The position numbers and the translations under genes are program-made. From contig NZ_JACAXB010000007.1 in NCBI RefSeq assembly GCF_013391415.1, forward strand, positions 1 to 64,000: DNA of 64,000 bases, read 5' to 3'. Origin of the DNA: Aquitalea sp. LB_tupeE. Lineage in GTDB: Bacteria; Pseudomonadota; Gammaproteobacteria; Burkholderiales; Chromobacteriaceae. A model generated the notes under the pieces. That model did no database searches. It was not told where the DNA came from and saw only the letters and a list, made by a program, of their open reading frames with translations. Positions 37,787-49,269 of the stretch are shown piece after piece; position 1 is the stretch's first letter, and the number at the start of each line of letters is the position of its first letter.

Positions 37787-38584
37787 ATGAGCCAGTATCA
37801 GACTCTCGATATCCGCCACAGCGGCAGCACCGCCACCGTCTGGATGAATCGCCCGGAACTGCACAATGCGCTGAACGAAACGCTGATTGCCGAGCTGACG
37901 GCTGCCTTCAAAGCCCTACAACTGGACGACCGCGTACGCGTCATCGTGCTGGCCGGTCACGGCAAAAGCTTTTCCGCCGGGGCCGACCTGGACTGGATGC
38001 GCCGCGCCGCAGGCTACAGCGAAGCGGAAAACCTGGCCGATGCCCAGCGCCTGGCCGCCATGCTCAAGGCCATTTACCGCAGCCAGAAGCCAGTGATCGC
38101 CCGCATCCACGGCCCGGCCATTGCCGGCGGCACCGGCCTTGCCACGGTGTGTGACATCGCCATTGCCACCGACGCCGCCCGCTTCGGCCTGACCGAAGTG
38201 CGGCTGGGGCTGATTCCGGCCACCATCGGCCCCTATGTGGCCGATGCCATCGGCTGGCGGCAGGCACGGCGCTACTTCCTGTCGGCAGAGCGTATCGACG
38301 CTACTACCGCAGCCCGTATCGGGCTGGTGCATGAAGTGGTCGCTGCCGACGCGCTGGACCAACGCATTACCGAGATTGCCAGCGAACTGGCCAAAGGCGC
38401 ACCACGCGCGCTGGGTGCCGCGAAGGATTTGCTGGCCGAGCTGCATGAAGGCTCGCCCTGGGATGACGAGCTGCTGGCCGACACCGCCAGCCGTATTGCC
38501 AGCACCCGCAGCGGTGCGGAAGCCCGCGAAGGGCTGGCTGCCTTCTTCGACAAACGCCCGCCCGCCTGGCAACAAGAACAATAA
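37787..38584 (+). CDS. liuC: Methylglutaconyl-CoA hydratase
   Basis: 265-residue enoyl-CoA hydratase/isomerase-family enzyme. Crotonase oxyanion motifs GKSFSAGADLDWM and HGPAIAGGTGLATVCDIA are present. In liu clusters this member hydrates 3-methylglutaconyl-CoA to HMG-CoA. It follows liuB by 9 bp. Confidence 0.94.
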   Translation: MSQYQTLDIRHSGSTATVWMNRPELHNALNETLIAELTAAFKALQLDDRVRVIVLAGHGKSFSAGADLDWMRRAAGYSEAENLADAQRLAAMLKAIYRSQKPVIARIHGPAIAGGTGLATVCDIAIATDAARFGLTEVRLGLIPATIGPYVADAIGWRQARRYFLSAERIDATTAARIGLVHEVVAADALDQRITEIASELAKGAPRALGAAKDLLAELHEGSPWDDELLADTASRIASTRSGAEAREGLAAFFDKRPPAWQQEQ

Positions 38585-38585
38585 G

Positions 38586-38629
38586 GACACTGCCATGTTC
38601 AAGAAAATACTTATTGCCAACCGCGGTGA
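38586..38629 (+). repeat. First copy of a 44-bp direct repeat (liuD start duplication)
   Basis: 44 bp covering a ribosome-binding region and twelve codons of liuD (MFKKILIANRG...), with only three mismatches to 38707-38750. The copies are 121 bp apart start to start. Confidence 0.9.
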
Positions 38630-38723
38630 CCAGCAGCCGCAAGGCTGCGCAGCTGCGCAGCAACATCGCTTGACGGCGCACCTGCGCCGTGGCGATTTCG
38701 CCGCGGGAGACTGCCATGTTTAA
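38595..38723 (+). pseudogene. Truncated liuD start copy / possible leader ORF
   Basis: A 42-codon frame begins at the duplicated liuD ATG, reads MFKKILIANRG, then diverges into 77 bp of foreign sequence (Gln/Ala-rich in this frame) and stops with TAA at 38721-38723, just inside the true liuD start. Its ribosome-binding site (AAGGAC) sits well, so it may be translated. Whether this is only debris of a duplication or now couples translation of liuC to liuD cannot be decided from sequence. Confidence 0.7.
38630..38706 (+). repeat. 77-bp GC-rich insert with nested palindromes
   Basis: Contains hairpins GCAGCC-GCAA-GGCTGC, GGCGCA-CC-TGCGCC and GGCGA-TT-TCGCC. The right end, with CGATTTCGCCGCGG, is an inverted copy of the liuD sequence CCGCGGCGAAATCG at the right repeat, so the whole can also form a longer fold. 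Confidence 0.75.
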
Positions 38724-38750
38724 GAAAATACTTATTGCCAACCGCGGCGA
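38707..38750 (+). repeat. Second copy of the 44-bp direct repeat
   Basis: Ribosome-binding region GGGAGA and first codons of the intact liuD gene; three mismatches to 38586-38629, one of them a synonymous TTC/TTT change. Confidence 0.9.
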
Positions 38751-40683
38751 AATCGCTTGTAGGGTGATCAAGACCGCGCGCCAGCTGGGCATTGCCACTG
38801 TTGCCGTTTATTCCGACGCCGATGCCGATGCCCGCTTTGTCAGACTGGCGGATGAAGCCTGGCGACTGGGTCCGGCTCCGGCGGCGGAATCCTATCTCAA
38901 GGCCGGGCTGATTCTGGACATTGCCCGCCAGAGCGGTGCCGAGGCCATCCACCCCGGTTATGGTTTTTTGTCGGAAAACGCTGATTTTGCCGCCGCCTGC
39001 GCCACCGCAGGCATTGCCTTCATCGGCCCGCCGGCCAGCGCCATTGCTGCCATGGGCAGTAAATCTGCCGCCAAGGCACTGATGGAACAAGCGGCCGTAC
39101 CGCTGGTGCCCGGCTATCACGGCGAGCGCCAGGAGCCGGATTTCCTGCACCAGCAGGCCGACCGCATCGGCTATCCGGTACTGATCAAGGCCAGCGCCGG
39201 TGGTGGTGGCAAGGGCATGCGCATTGTCGAGCGCAGTGAGGATTTCGCCGCTGCGCTGGCCTCCTGTCAGCGCGAAGCAGCCGCCAGCTTTGGTGACGAC
39301 AAGGTGCTGGTGGAGAAATACCTGCCACGGTCGCGCCATGTGGAAATCCAGGTGTTTGCCGACAGCCTGGGAGGCTGTGTTTACCTGTTCGAGCGTGATT
39401 GTTCGGTACAGCGCCGTCATCAGAAAGTACTGGAAGAAGCCCCGGCACCGGATTTGCCGGTCAGCACCCGGCAAGCCATGGGCGAGGCCGCCTGCGCTGC
39501 CGCCCGTGCGGTGGGCTATGTCGGGGCGGGGACGGTGGAATTCATCATGGCGGTACAGGACGACGGCCGCCCCGGCGACTTTTACTTCATGGAAATGAAC
39601 ACCCGCCTGCAGGTGGAACACCCGGTCACCGAGATGATCACCCGCCAGGACCTGGTAGCCTGGCAGTTGCAAGTGGCTGCCGGTCAGCCCCTGCCGCTGC
39701 GGCAGGACGAGCTGCAGATTCACGGCCACGCCATCGAGGCGCGTATTTATGCGGAAGACCCGGACAAGGGTTTCCTGCCCGCCACCGGCCAGCTGATTCA
39801 CCTGGCCACCCCTGCCGAAAGCGCACAGGTACGCATCGATACCGGGGTGGAACAAGGCGACAGCATCAGCCCCTTCTACGACCCGATGATTGCCAAGCTG
39901 ATTGTCTGGGGTGAAAACCGGGCTGCCGCCTTGCAACAGCTGGACGCGGCACTGGCGCAGTATCAGGTGGCCGGTGTCACCACCAATATCGCTTTCCTGC
40001 GCCGCATTGTGCAGCACCACAGCTTTGCCAGTGGTGCAGTGGATACCGGGCTCATCGCCCGCTATCAGGACACCTTGCTGCCACCGGCCGTCCCGGCCAG
40101 TAGCACGCAGCTGGCCGTACTGGCACTGGCCCAGACGCTGGGCAGCCAGCCTGACTACCCGGTGCATGCGGGCTGGCGACTGAATGGTCAGCTGGAAACT
40201 GTCCAGCAATTCATGCACGGTGACACCCTGCACCGTGTCAGCCTGCGGCATCTGGAACACGGCTTTGCCGTGACGGTGGCAGGTCAGACATTCCAGGCCA
40301 CGGCCAGACTGCAACAGGGCGAATGGCATATCACGCTGAACGGACAGCAACTACGTGCCACCGTTATCTGCCAGCAAAATCAACGTGTGCTGTTTCTGCA
40401 AGGAGAACGGCATAGCGTTGAATGGGTCGACCCCTATGCTGCCAGCGCCGAAGAAGTGCATGGTGCCACCCACTTGAAAGCGCCTATGCCCGGCAGGGTG
40501 GTGGCCTTGCTGGCCAGTAGCGGGCAGCAGGTTTGCAAGGGTGAGCCGCTGTTGATTCTGGAGGCAATGAAAATGGAACACACCATCCATGCGCCTGCCG
40601 ACGGCACAGTAAACGCCTTTTACTTTGGCGCGGGCGAACAGGTAGGAGATGGCGACGAGTTGCTCGACTTCGACGCCGCCTGA
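38716..40683 (+). CDS. liuD: Methylcrotonyl-CoA carboxylase, biotin-containing (alpha) subunit
   Basis: 655-residue biotin carboxylase/biotin carboxyl carrier protein. Biotin-carboxylase domain (residues 1-450) with KASAGGGGKGMR, the ATP-grasp EMNTRLQVEHPVTE; a linker; and a C-terminal biotinyl domain with EAMKMEH, in which the biotinylated lysine is about K619. The ATG at 38716 with GGGAGA upstream is taken as start. The first 44 bp around it are duplicated upstream. Works with LiuB. Confidence 0.97.
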   Translation: MFKKILIANRGEIACRVIKTARQLGIATVAVYSDADADARFVRLADEAWRLGPAPAAESYLKAGLILDIARQSGAEAIHPGYGFLSENADFAAACATAGIAFIGPPASAIAAMGSKSAAKALMEQAAVPLVPGYHGERQEPDFLHQQADRIGYPVLIKASAGGGGKGMRIVERSEDFAAALASCQREAAASFGDDKVLVEKYLPRSRHVEIQVFADSLGGCVYLFERDCSVQRRHQKVLEEAPAPDLPVSTRQAMGEAACAAARAVGYVGAGTVEFIMAVQDDGRPGDFYFMEMNTRLQVEHPVTEMITRQDLVAWQLQVAAGQPLPLRQDELQIHGHAIEARIYAEDPDKGFLPATGQLIHLATPAESAQVRIDTGVEQGDSISPFYDPMIAKLIVWGENRAAALQQLDAALAQYQVAGVTTNIAFLRRIVQHHSFASGAVDTGLIARYQDTLLPPAVPASSTQLAVLALAQTLGSQPDYPVHAGWRLNGQLETVQQFMHGDTLHRVSLRHLEHGFAVTVAGQTFQATARLQQGEWHITLNGQQLRATVICQQNQRVLFLQGERHSVEWVDPYAASAEEVHGATHLKAPMPGRVVALLASSGQQVCKGEPLLILEAMKMEHTIHAPADGTVNAFYFGAGEQVGDGDELLDFDAA

Positions 40684-40701
40684 GCAAGAGGACAACACAC
40701 T

Positions 40702-41595
40702 ATGCCAACCGTGAAAATCGTCGAAGTCGGCCCGCGTGACGGGCTGCAAAACGAAAAACAGCAGGTGGATACCGCCAGCAAGCTGGAGCTGATTCGCCGT
40801 CTGGCCGCCTGCGGCCTCACCACCATAGAAGCCGGGGCTTTTGTTTCGCCCAAATGGGTGCCGCAAATGGCCGACAGCCTGCAAGTGCTGCAGGCGCTGG
40901 ATTTGTCCGGCCCGGTCCACTACCCGGTGCTGGTGCCCAACGACAAGGGTATGGAACAGGCACTGGCTGCTGGCGTGCGCGAAATCGCCGTGTTTGGTGC
41001 CGCCAGTGAAAGTTTCAGCCAGAAAAACATCAATGCCAGCATCGCCGAAAGCCTGGCCCGTTTTGACAGCGTGATGGCCACGGCACAGCGTGAAAACATC
41101 CGCGTACGCGGCTATGTGTCATGCGTGGTGGATTGCCCCTACGAAGGGCCGATTGCCCCGGCCAAGGTGGCAGAAGTGGCCGCCCGCTTGCTGGACATGG
41201 GCTGCTACGAGATTTCACTGGGCGACACCATCGGCACCGCTACGCCCAACCGGGTGCTGGACATGCTGAATACCGTGAGCAAGCTTGTGCCAATGACACA
41301 ACTGGCAGGTCACTTCCACGACACTTACGGCATGGCCATCAGCAATATTCATGCGTCTTTTCAGGCTGGTATCAGAACATTCGATTCCTCGATTGCCGGG
41401 CTGGGCGGCTGCCCGTATGCTCGTGGTGCATCCGGCAATGTGGCCACCGAAGACGTGGCGTACCTGATGCATGGCCTGGGCGTGGACTGTGGCATAGACT
41501 TGCCGACACTGGTGCAAACCGCCTGGTTTGCCGCCGGACTGCTGGGCCGCACACCCACGTCGAAGGTGGCGCAGGCCATGGCAACGGCCCACTGA
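40702..41595 (+). CDS. liuE: Hydroxymethylglutaryl-CoA lyase
   Basis: 297-residue HMG-CoA lyase of the DRE-TIM family, cutting HMG-CoA to acetyl-CoA and acetoacetate. The metal-binding Asp is in VGPRDGLQNE; the active-site Cys is in GLGGCPYARGASGN; HFHDTYGMAISN carries the His pair. Follows liuD by 18 bp with AGAGGA ribosome-binding site. Confidence 0.97.
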   Translation: MPTVKIVEVGPRDGLQNEKQQVDTASKLELIRRLAACGLTTIEAGAFVSPKWVPQMADSLQVLQALDLSGPVHYPVLVPNDKGMEQALAAGVREIAVFGAASESFSQKNINASIAESLARFDSVMATAQRENIRVRGYVSCVVDCPYEGPIAPAKVAEVAARLLDMGCYEISLGDTIGTATPNRVLDMLNTVSKLVPMTQLAGHFHDTYGMAISNIHASFQAGIRTFDSSIAGLGGCPYARGASGNVATEDVAYLMHGLGVDCGIDLPTLVQTAWFAAGLLGRTPTSKVAQAMATAH

Positions 41596-41647
41596 GCCGC
41601 CACGGCCAGGCTCAAAAAAAGCAAGCAAGAAAAGAAAGAGGAGATCC

Positions 41648-43609
<1,962 letters not shown>

Positions 43610-43616
43610 CCGCTCA

Positions 43617-43637
43617 GGGCCTCCCCGCAGGAGGCCC
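43617..43637 (+). terminator. Hairpin after aacS
   Basis: GGGCCTCC (43617-43624) and GGAGGCCC (43630-43637) with a 5-nt loop, seven bases past the aacS stop. No T run, so a weak or processing-type terminator. Confidence 0.5.
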
Positions 43638-43715
43638 GGCTGTCCTTGAGAGTGATCAAGGCATATCTTCTGCCACTGGCGCAGGCTGTCTGCCTGACCC
43701 TTAACAGCCACCACC

Positions 43716-44132
43716 ATGAAACGCAGCGCAGCCCTTACCCCACTCTCTCACGACCATCACCATGCCCTGTCGCTAGCCATGCAGGCGGGCAAGGCTGCCC
43801 GGCAAGATGACCCTTTGGTATGGCAACAAGTCGCCGTAAAACTGGCCCAACATTATCAGGACAGCCTGCAAGCCCATTTCGCCCAGGAAGAACACCACCT
43901 GCTGCCCGCACTGATACAGGCTGGCCAGCAAGCTGCCGTTGACCGCACCCTGGCCGACCACGCCCACCTGCACGCTCTGCTGCAACATCCTGAGCTAGCG
44001 ACGGCCGCCATCTTGCAGGCCTTTGCCGATGCCATGACGGCCCATGTCCGCTTTGAAGAGCGTGAACTGTTTGTACTGGCGGAAAGCCTGCCGGCAGTGA
44101 TGGCCGCCCTGAATCAGTACGGGAAGGATTAA
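43716..44132 (+). CDS. Hemerythrin-like (HHE) domain protein
   Basis: 138-residue helical protein with the HHE cation-binding pattern: LSHDHHHALSLA at the N terminus, HFAQEEHHLLPAL, DHAHLHALL and VRFEERELF. His and Glu residues are spaced as in diiron hemerythrin-like proteins, which sense or bind O2 or NO or handle iron. Stand-alone gene; role here unknown. Confidence 0.88.
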   Translation: MKRSAALTPLSHDHHHALSLAMQAGKAARQDDPLVWQQVAVKLAQHYQDSLQAHFAQEEHHLLPALIQAGQQAAVDRTLADHAHLHALLQHPELATAAILQAFADAMTAHVRFEERELFVLAESLPAVMAALNQYGKD

Positions 44133-44138
44133 AAGCAG

Positions 44139-44163
44139 ACAGGCCGCATGCGGTGCGGCCTGT
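44139..44163. terminator. Hairpin between convergent hemerythrin and glycosyltransferase genes
   Basis: Perfect 10-bp stem ACAGGCCGCA / TGCGGCCTGT with a 5-nt loop. On the minus strand it is followed shortly by CTTTTAA, so it is a better terminator for the glycosyltransferase gene. Confidence 0.6.
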
Positions 44164-44204
44164 AGTCATCATGATGGGTCCTGATGATGTGTTCTGCTAT
44201 GCAG

Positions 44205-45860
44205 CTAGTGCGGCGAACGCTTGAACAGGCCAAACAACTCGTACTTCTCGCGCGGCCGTGACCCTTGCCACAGCAAGGTCCAGCCAGGCTCGGCCAGGCC
44301 CTCGCTACGTGAGCGCATCAACAGGCGGTAGTCGCAGGGGCTGCTTTCGCCAGCAGGATAAGCTACCAGATCAATCCCGCCATAATAATGCCAGCTGATG
44401 CGCGCCATCATGTTCTCGCGCTCGGTGGCAATGCAGCTGCTGCCATTGAGAACCGCCGGTGCCACGTTGCGGAGCATGCTTTCCACCACCGGGCGATAGC
44501 TCTTTGCCGCATCCAGCCATGGCAGCCACAGGCTCAACGCCAATCCCCAGCACAAGGTAAGCCCGGCCGCCCAGTTGGTAATGGCTTGCCGACCACGCAC
44601 ATGGCTGCGGGTTACCGCCCATATCCAGGTGATGGTGGCCAGAATGGCAAAGATGGCGGCCAGTAGCGAAACATGCGGCACATAGTAAGGGCTGAAGTAC
44701 TGCGCCCGCCCCGCCAGCCGCTCCGGCCAGCCATAGTTCATCGCCGCCCAGCCGGCCCAGATCAGCAAGCCGAACACGCCAAACGCCATCAAGCCGAACC
44801 AGTTGAGAAAAGCCGCCGCGCCACGCCGCAGATTATCCAGCTCCACCGCTGCCAGCAGGGACAGCGGCAACAGCAGCGGCATGGCGTAATCCATGCTCTT
44901 GTGCACCGACAGCGTCAGCATGATCAGCACCACGGCAAAGAACATCAGCGGCAGCTGCAACATGGGCTGTTCGTACTTGCGGTTGCGGTACAGCGTCCAG
45001 GCGGCAAGCGGCCAGGCCGGCCAGGCAAACCAGATGGTATTGAAGGTGTAGTAGCCAAAACCGTGAAACAGCCCTACCTTGCCAAAGCCATCCAGCGGGC
45101 CCAGCGCATGGTGCTCCCACCACAGGCGGAACAGCGCCGGATAGCTGCGGGACAGCTCCAGCGGCCAGATCAGTGCCACCGGCACAGCCACCAGCAAGGC
45201 CATCAGCACGGTGATGACATAGCGCTTGTTGCGCCAGGCGGCAAAGGCGGGCAAAAACAGCACGACCGCCCACACTAGCATCACTTCCAGCAGGCTGGCA
45301 CTCAGGAACAGGGCGGCGCTGCCGGCACCCAGAATGGCACCGGCCAGTCCGGGAGAGCGCAGCGTGAGCGACAGGGCATAAAAGGCGGCGGCAAAACCGG
45401 TAAAGCTGGCCACCATCGGCGTCATCTGGTGGCCGGTGACAATCAGCCCCAGACAGCCAATCAAAATCATCACCACGCTGCGTCCGTGACGGCGGCCTAT
45501 CAGGTCACGCCCGGTCATGCCCGCCAGGGTGAGGCCCAGGGTCATGAACAACGGCGTTGCCAGCCGCGCGGCATCATGCGCGGGTAAGAGCCAGGGGGAA
45601 AACAGCTTGGCAAGTACCGTGGCCACCCAGTAATACAGCGGCGGGGATTCCAGATAGGGTACGCCCTGGATGGTGGGCAGCAGCCAGTTGCCGCTGCGCA
45701 GCATGCCATCCACTACAGCCATCACATAGGGTTCGTCAGGCTTCCACGGGTCGTGACCGATGATGCCCGGCCACAGCCAGACAAAACACAGCAGCAACAA
45801 GACCCAGGGCTTTTCGGTGGGAACGGGAACGGTGGCGTTTTGCGGGGAGTACGTCAGCAT
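44205..45860 (-). CDS. GT-C family glycosyltransferase, ArnT-like
   Basis: 551-residue polytopic membrane protein with about a dozen helices. The first loop DPWKPDEPYV holds the Asp-Glu pair typical of GT-C enzymes such as ArnT, which uses an undecaprenyl-phosphate sugar to modify lipid A. The lipid donor and acceptor are not known here: none of the other arn genes that make aminoarabinose are nearby. The start is the ATG at 45860. Confidence 0.85.
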   Translation of the reverse strand: MLTYSPQNATVPVPTEKPWVLLLLCFVWLWPGIIGHDPWKPDEPYVMAVVDGMLRSGNWLLPTIQGVPYLESPPLYYWVATVLAKLFSPWLLPAHDAARLATPLFMTLGLTLAGMTGRDLIGRRHGRSVVMILIGCLGLIVTGHQMTPMVASFTGFAAAFYALSLTLRSPGLAGAILGAGSAALFLSASLLEVMLVWAVVLFLPAFAAWRNKRYVITVLMALLVAVPVALIWPLELSRSYPALFRLWWEHHALGPLDGFGKVGLFHGFGYYTFNTIWFAWPAWPLAAWTLYRNRKYEQPMLQLPLMFFAVVLIMLTLSVHKSMDYAMPLLLPLSLLAAVELDNLRRGAAAFLNWFGLMAFGVFGLLIWAGWAAMNYGWPERLAGRAQYFSPYYVPHVSLLAAIFAILATITWIWAVTRSHVRGRQAITNWAAGLTLCWGLALSLWLPWLDAAKSYRPVVESMLRNVAPAVLNGSSCIATERENMMARISWHYYGGIDLVAYPAGESSPCDYRLLMRSRSEGLAEPGWTLLWQGSRPREKYELFGLFKRSPH

Positions 45861-45922
45861 CGAGGCGCGCGCCAGTTGGAGTAAAGCATTATTTTAATGT
45901 GCAAGCACACGCAGCGGAAATG

Positions 45923-45950
45923 AAAAAAGGCAGCCTGGGCTGCCTTTTTT
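45923..45950. terminator. Bidirectional terminator after rpmE
   Basis: AAAAAAGGCAG-CCTGGG-CTGCCTTTTTT (45923-45950). On the minus strand it ends rpmE, with a perfect stem and T tail. Confidence 0.92.
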
Positions 45951-45965
45951 CCAAAGCTTACAAGC

Positions 45966-46181
45966 TTAGCGCTTGAAGAAGCCACCGAACTTCTGGTTGA
46001 ACTTGTCGATACGGCCGGCGGTATCAACAATCTTCTGCTTGCCAGTGTAGAACGGGTGGCAGCTGGAGCACACTTCAATGTGGAAGGCGTCCTTGCCCAT
46101 GGTGGACTGGGTGGTGAAGGTGTTACCGCAGGAGCAGGTAACCGCAACTTCTTTGTAATTCGGGTGGATATCAGCGCGCAT
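45966..46181 (-). CDS. rpmE: 50S ribosomal protein L31
   Basis: 71-residue L31 of the zinc-containing type: C16, C18, C38 and C41 form the zinc ribbon (C-x-C and C-x2-C). It tethers the small and large subunits at bridge B1. The zinc form is replaced by a Cys-free paralogue in zinc starvation in many bacteria. Ends at a strong terminator. Confidence 0.97.
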   Translation of the reverse strand: MRADIHPNYKEVAVTCSCGNTFTTQSTMGKDAFHIEVCSSCHPFYTGKQKIVDTAGRIDKFNQKFGGFFKR

Positions 46182-46343
46182 GATGAGCTTCCTTGGTTAC
46201 GGGTACAGGGGTTTTGCCTGTACTACTTGGTGAAGGAGTGCATTATCCGCGCTTTATCAGCACTTGACAAGTCGCCCGAAACGAAAACGGCGACAGCCCT
46301 TATCAGACTGCCGCCCTGGACTTACCCGGCCAGCAATGCAGGC

Positions 46344-47717
46344 TCAGGCACGACGCCAGCTGGTACCCTGCGCATTGTCTTCCAGCACCACACCCTTGGC
46401 GATCAGCTCGTCACGGATACGGTCGGACTCGGCCCAGTTCTTGTTGGCACGCGCATCACGACGCGCCTGGATCAGGGCTTCGATCTGCTCGGCAGTCAAC
46501 TCGCCCTCACCGGCACCGGCCTTGAGGAATTCCTCCGGCTCACGTTGCAGCAGGCCCAGCACGCCGCCCAGGTCCCTCATCAGGCGAGCCAGTTGCACAT
46601 CGCGGCTCTTGTTGACTTCACCAGCCAGCTCGAACAGCACGGCAACGGCTTCGGAGGAGCTGAAGTCGTCATCCATCGCTGCCTTGAAGCGCGCAGCGTA
46701 GGGGTTGCTCCAGTCAATGCCCGTGCATTCCGGCAGCGCCAGACCGCGCAAGGCGGTGTAGAGACGAGTCAGGCCCTGCTTGGCATCGTTGAGGATGCTG
46801 TCGGTGTAGTTGACCGGGCTGCGGTAGTGGCTGCGCACAATGAAGAAGCGCACCACTTCGCCGTCGAAATGCTGCAGCACGTCGCGGATGGTGAAGAAAT
46901 TGCCCAGCGATTTGGACATCTTTTCGCCATCAACATTGATGAAGCCGTTGTGCAGCCAGTAATTCACATACTGATGGCCATGCGCGCCTTCGGACTGGGC
47001 GATTTCGTTTTCATGGTGCGGGAATTGCAGGTCTTCACCACCGCCGTGGATGTCGAAGTGCTCGCCCAGATGGTGGCAGCTCATCACCGAGCATTCAATA
47101 TGCCAGCCCGGACGGCCTGCACCCCACGGGCTGTCCCAGGACGGCTCGCCGGGTTTGGCGGCTTTCCACAGCACGAAGTCCAGCGGGTCGCGCTTGTTGG
47201 GGTCGATTTCCACGCGCTCACCGGCACGCAGCTTGTCCAGCGTACGGCCAGACAGCTTGCCGTAGCCTTCGAATTCGCGCACGGCGTAATACACGTCGCC
47301 ATTGGGGGCCGGATAGGCCTTGCCATTGGCAATCAGCTGTTCGATCAGCGTAATCATGCCGCCCACATGGTGGGTGGCGCGCGGTTCGTGGGTCGGTGGC
47401 AGCAGGTTCAGCGCGGCGGCATCCTGATGCATGTCGGCGATGGTTTCCGCCACCAGTTGGTCCGGGGTAATGCCGCGCTCCAGCGCACGCTTGATGATCT
47501 TGTCTTCGATGTCGGTGATGTTGCGCACGTAGTTGACATCGTAGCCGGAGGCCTTGAGCCAGCGGTAGATCACGTCAAAGGCGGCCAGCATACGAGCATG
47601 GCCGATATGACAGAGGTCGTACACCGTCATGCCACACACATACATACGCACCTTGCCCGGTTCGATGGGATGGAACTCTTCTTTCTGGCGAGTCAGGGTG
47701 TTGTACACGTTCAGCAT
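46344..47717 (-). CDS. cysS: Cysteinyl-tRNA synthetase
   Basis: 457-residue class I synthetase. HIGH-type motif CHIGHAR at residues 36-42, zinc ligand C28 in VCGMTVYD, second zinc segment [34 protein letters not shown], and KMSKS at about residue 265. Length is normal. Transcribed towards rpmE with 162 bp between. Confidence 0.98.
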   Translation of the reverse strand: MLNVYNTLTRQKEEFHPIEPGKVRMYVCGMTVYDLCHIGHARMLAAFDVIYRWLKASGYDVNYVRNITDIEDKIIKRALERGITPDQLVAETIADMHQDAAALNLLPPTHEPRATHHVGGMITLIEQLIANGKAYPAPNGDVYYAVREFEGYGKLSGRTLDKLRAGERVEIDPNKRDPLDFVLWKAAKPGEPSWDSPWGAGRPGWHIECSVMSCHHLGEHFDIHGGGEDLQFPHHENEIAQSEGAHGHQYVNYWLHNGFINVDGEKMSKSLGNFFTIRDVLQHFDGEVVRFFIVRSHYRSPVNYTDSILNDAKQGLTRLYTALRGLALPECTGIDWSNPYAARFKAAMDDDFSSSEAVAVLFELAGEVNKSRDVQLARLMRDLGGVLGLLQREPEEFLKAGAGEGELTAEQIEALIQARRDARANKNWAESDRIRDELIAKGVVLEDNAQGTSWRRA

Positions 47718-47814
47718 GATCTAGATAACCTGTGCTTGGGTAAAAGGGGAAATTGTAGCAGAGTCGTCAAGCCCCCGCGAAGCGCCTGCACACTGCCCAT
47801 CCTGCTGCGCGGAA

Positions 47815-47840
47815 AATGAAAAACCGGGCCAGTGCCCGGT
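47815..47840 (-). terminator. Terminator of the phosphofructokinase gene
   Basis: On the minus strand ACCGGGC-ACTG-GCCCGGT is followed by TTTTCATTTTCC. Confidence 0.8.
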
Positions 47841-47881
47841 CCCGAGTGACATCTGGTGACATCTGCCGCCAGTAAATGGGG

Positions 47882-49099
47882 TCACACCGGCGGCCATTCA
47901 ATACGGCGGTAGTCCGGCACGCCCTGACGGAAGGGCGGCATGCGCTCCCCTTCCATCAGCGGCAGCAGGTAATCCAGAAAAGCCTGGGTCACGCCATAGC
48001 CATCGGCAGAGATGAAGTGCGACGGGAAAGCCTTTTCCAGATCCCCCACCTCAGAGAGCGGAAACTCCGCCACTTCCCAGCGGTAAGGGTGATCGGACAG
48101 GCGGCGGATGCCCGCCATCACGCCGCTGCGGCCGGCCTGCAGCCATTCCACGCCCTTCTGCCCCATCTGGTAAGCCTGGGCGGCATCGGTGGCCGACACC
48201 AGATGGCCGGCTGCGCGTTGCAGATAATCCACTTGCGCCACATGGGCGGACAGGCCACGCTCGCGCTTGAGCAGCGCCGCCAGCCAGCTCCCCACCCCGC
48301 CCAGTTGCTCGTGCCCATACACGGACGAGGCATTGGCCTCGGTGACAAAGCGCCCGGCGGCATCCACCAGGCCTTCTGCCACCGAGATGGCACACTGGCC
48401 ATGCGCCGCCAGGCTGGCATCCACTGCCGCCAGAAACTTGTCCTGATCAAACGGCACTTCCGGCAGCAACACGATATGCGGTGCCTGCCCACCGTGAATG
48501 CGCGCCGCAGCCGGTGCCGCCGCCAGCCAGCCGGTATGGCGGCCCATGGCCTCCATGATGAATACCCGGCCGCGGCCCATGCTGATCATGTCCATGCCCA
48601 CTTCCAGCATGGTGCTGGCCAGAAACTTGGCCGCCGAGCCATAGCCGGGGCTGTTGTCAGTGCCGACCAGATCGTTGTCTATGGTTTTGGGCACACCAAT
48701 CACATGCAGGGCATGGCCGGTATGACGCTGGAAATCCGCCAGCCGGGCGGCACAGCCCAGCGAGCCGTTGCCGCCATTGATCAGCAGATAATGAATACCG
48801 TGGCGCGCCAGCACCGTCTTCATGCGCAGCCAGTCTTCGGGACATTCATCGAAACGGCCTATCATGCGGCGGCTGACGCCAAAATGCCCACCGGGCAAAA
48901 AACCCAGCCGGGCGATGTCGTGATCGGACACGCCATCGGTATTCACCAGCCGGTCCTCCAGCAGGCCAGCCAGTCCATCGCGGGCGGCATACACGGAGAT
49001 GCCCAGCTTGCGCGCGGTTTCGATCACCCCTTGCGCCGAGGCATTGAGTACGGCGGTGGGGCCGCCGGATTGCAGATACAGCAGGCGTGGCTGGTTCAT
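47882..49099 (-). CDS. 6-phosphofructokinase, PPi-type family
   Basis: 405-residue phosphofructokinase, longer than ATP-dependent E. coli PfkA (320) and in the range of PPi-linked enzymes. The start motif SGGPTAVLNAS differs from the ATP-type GGDAPGMN. The catalytic segment is PKTIDNDL (residues 137-144), with Lys where ATP enzymes have Gly, a PPi marker. The phosphoryl-donor loop is GGNGS (109-113), with Gly where PPi enzymes carry Asp, and Asn in place of the first Asp. The donor is therefore uncertain. The ATG at 49099 with GGAG is chosen; an upstream in-frame codon at 49174 is unlikely. Confidence 0.9.
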   Translation of the reverse strand: MNQPRLLYLQSGGPTAVLNASAQGVIETARKLGISVYAARDGLAGLLEDRLVNTDGVSDHDIARLGFLPGGHFGVSRRMIGRFDECPEDWLRMKTVLARHGIHYLLINGGNGSLGCAARLADFQRHTGHALHVIGVPKTIDNDLVGTDNSPGYGSAAKFLASTMLEVGMDMISMGRGRVFIMEAMGRHTGWLAAAPAAARIHGGQAPHIVLLPEVPFDQDKFLAAVDASLAAHGQCAISVAEGLVDAAGRFVTEANASSVYGHEQLGGVGSWLAALLKRERGLSAHVAQVDYLQRAAGHLVSATDAAQAYQMGQKGVEWLQAGRSGVMAGIRRLSDHPYRWEVAEFPLSEVGDLEKAFPSHFISADGYGVTQAFLDYLLPLMEGERMPPFRQGVPDYRRIEWPPV

Positions 49100-49269
49100 G
49101 GCATTTCTCCGCGAGCAAGACCAAGGGTAGTTCTGATTGGATTTGATGCTAGGCGGCTGACCTGTAGCAGGCAAATTACATCACGCCAAAGTCGACGCGC
49201 ATCAAATGCTGCGCTGGCGAAGCTTGCCAGTACCCGCTTAACGGTGTAGCCCGCGCAGCAGACATGAAA

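Noticed and set aside
46056-47819. 587-codon plus-strand frame across rpmE and cysS
   Set aside because: Antisense of two recognised genes.
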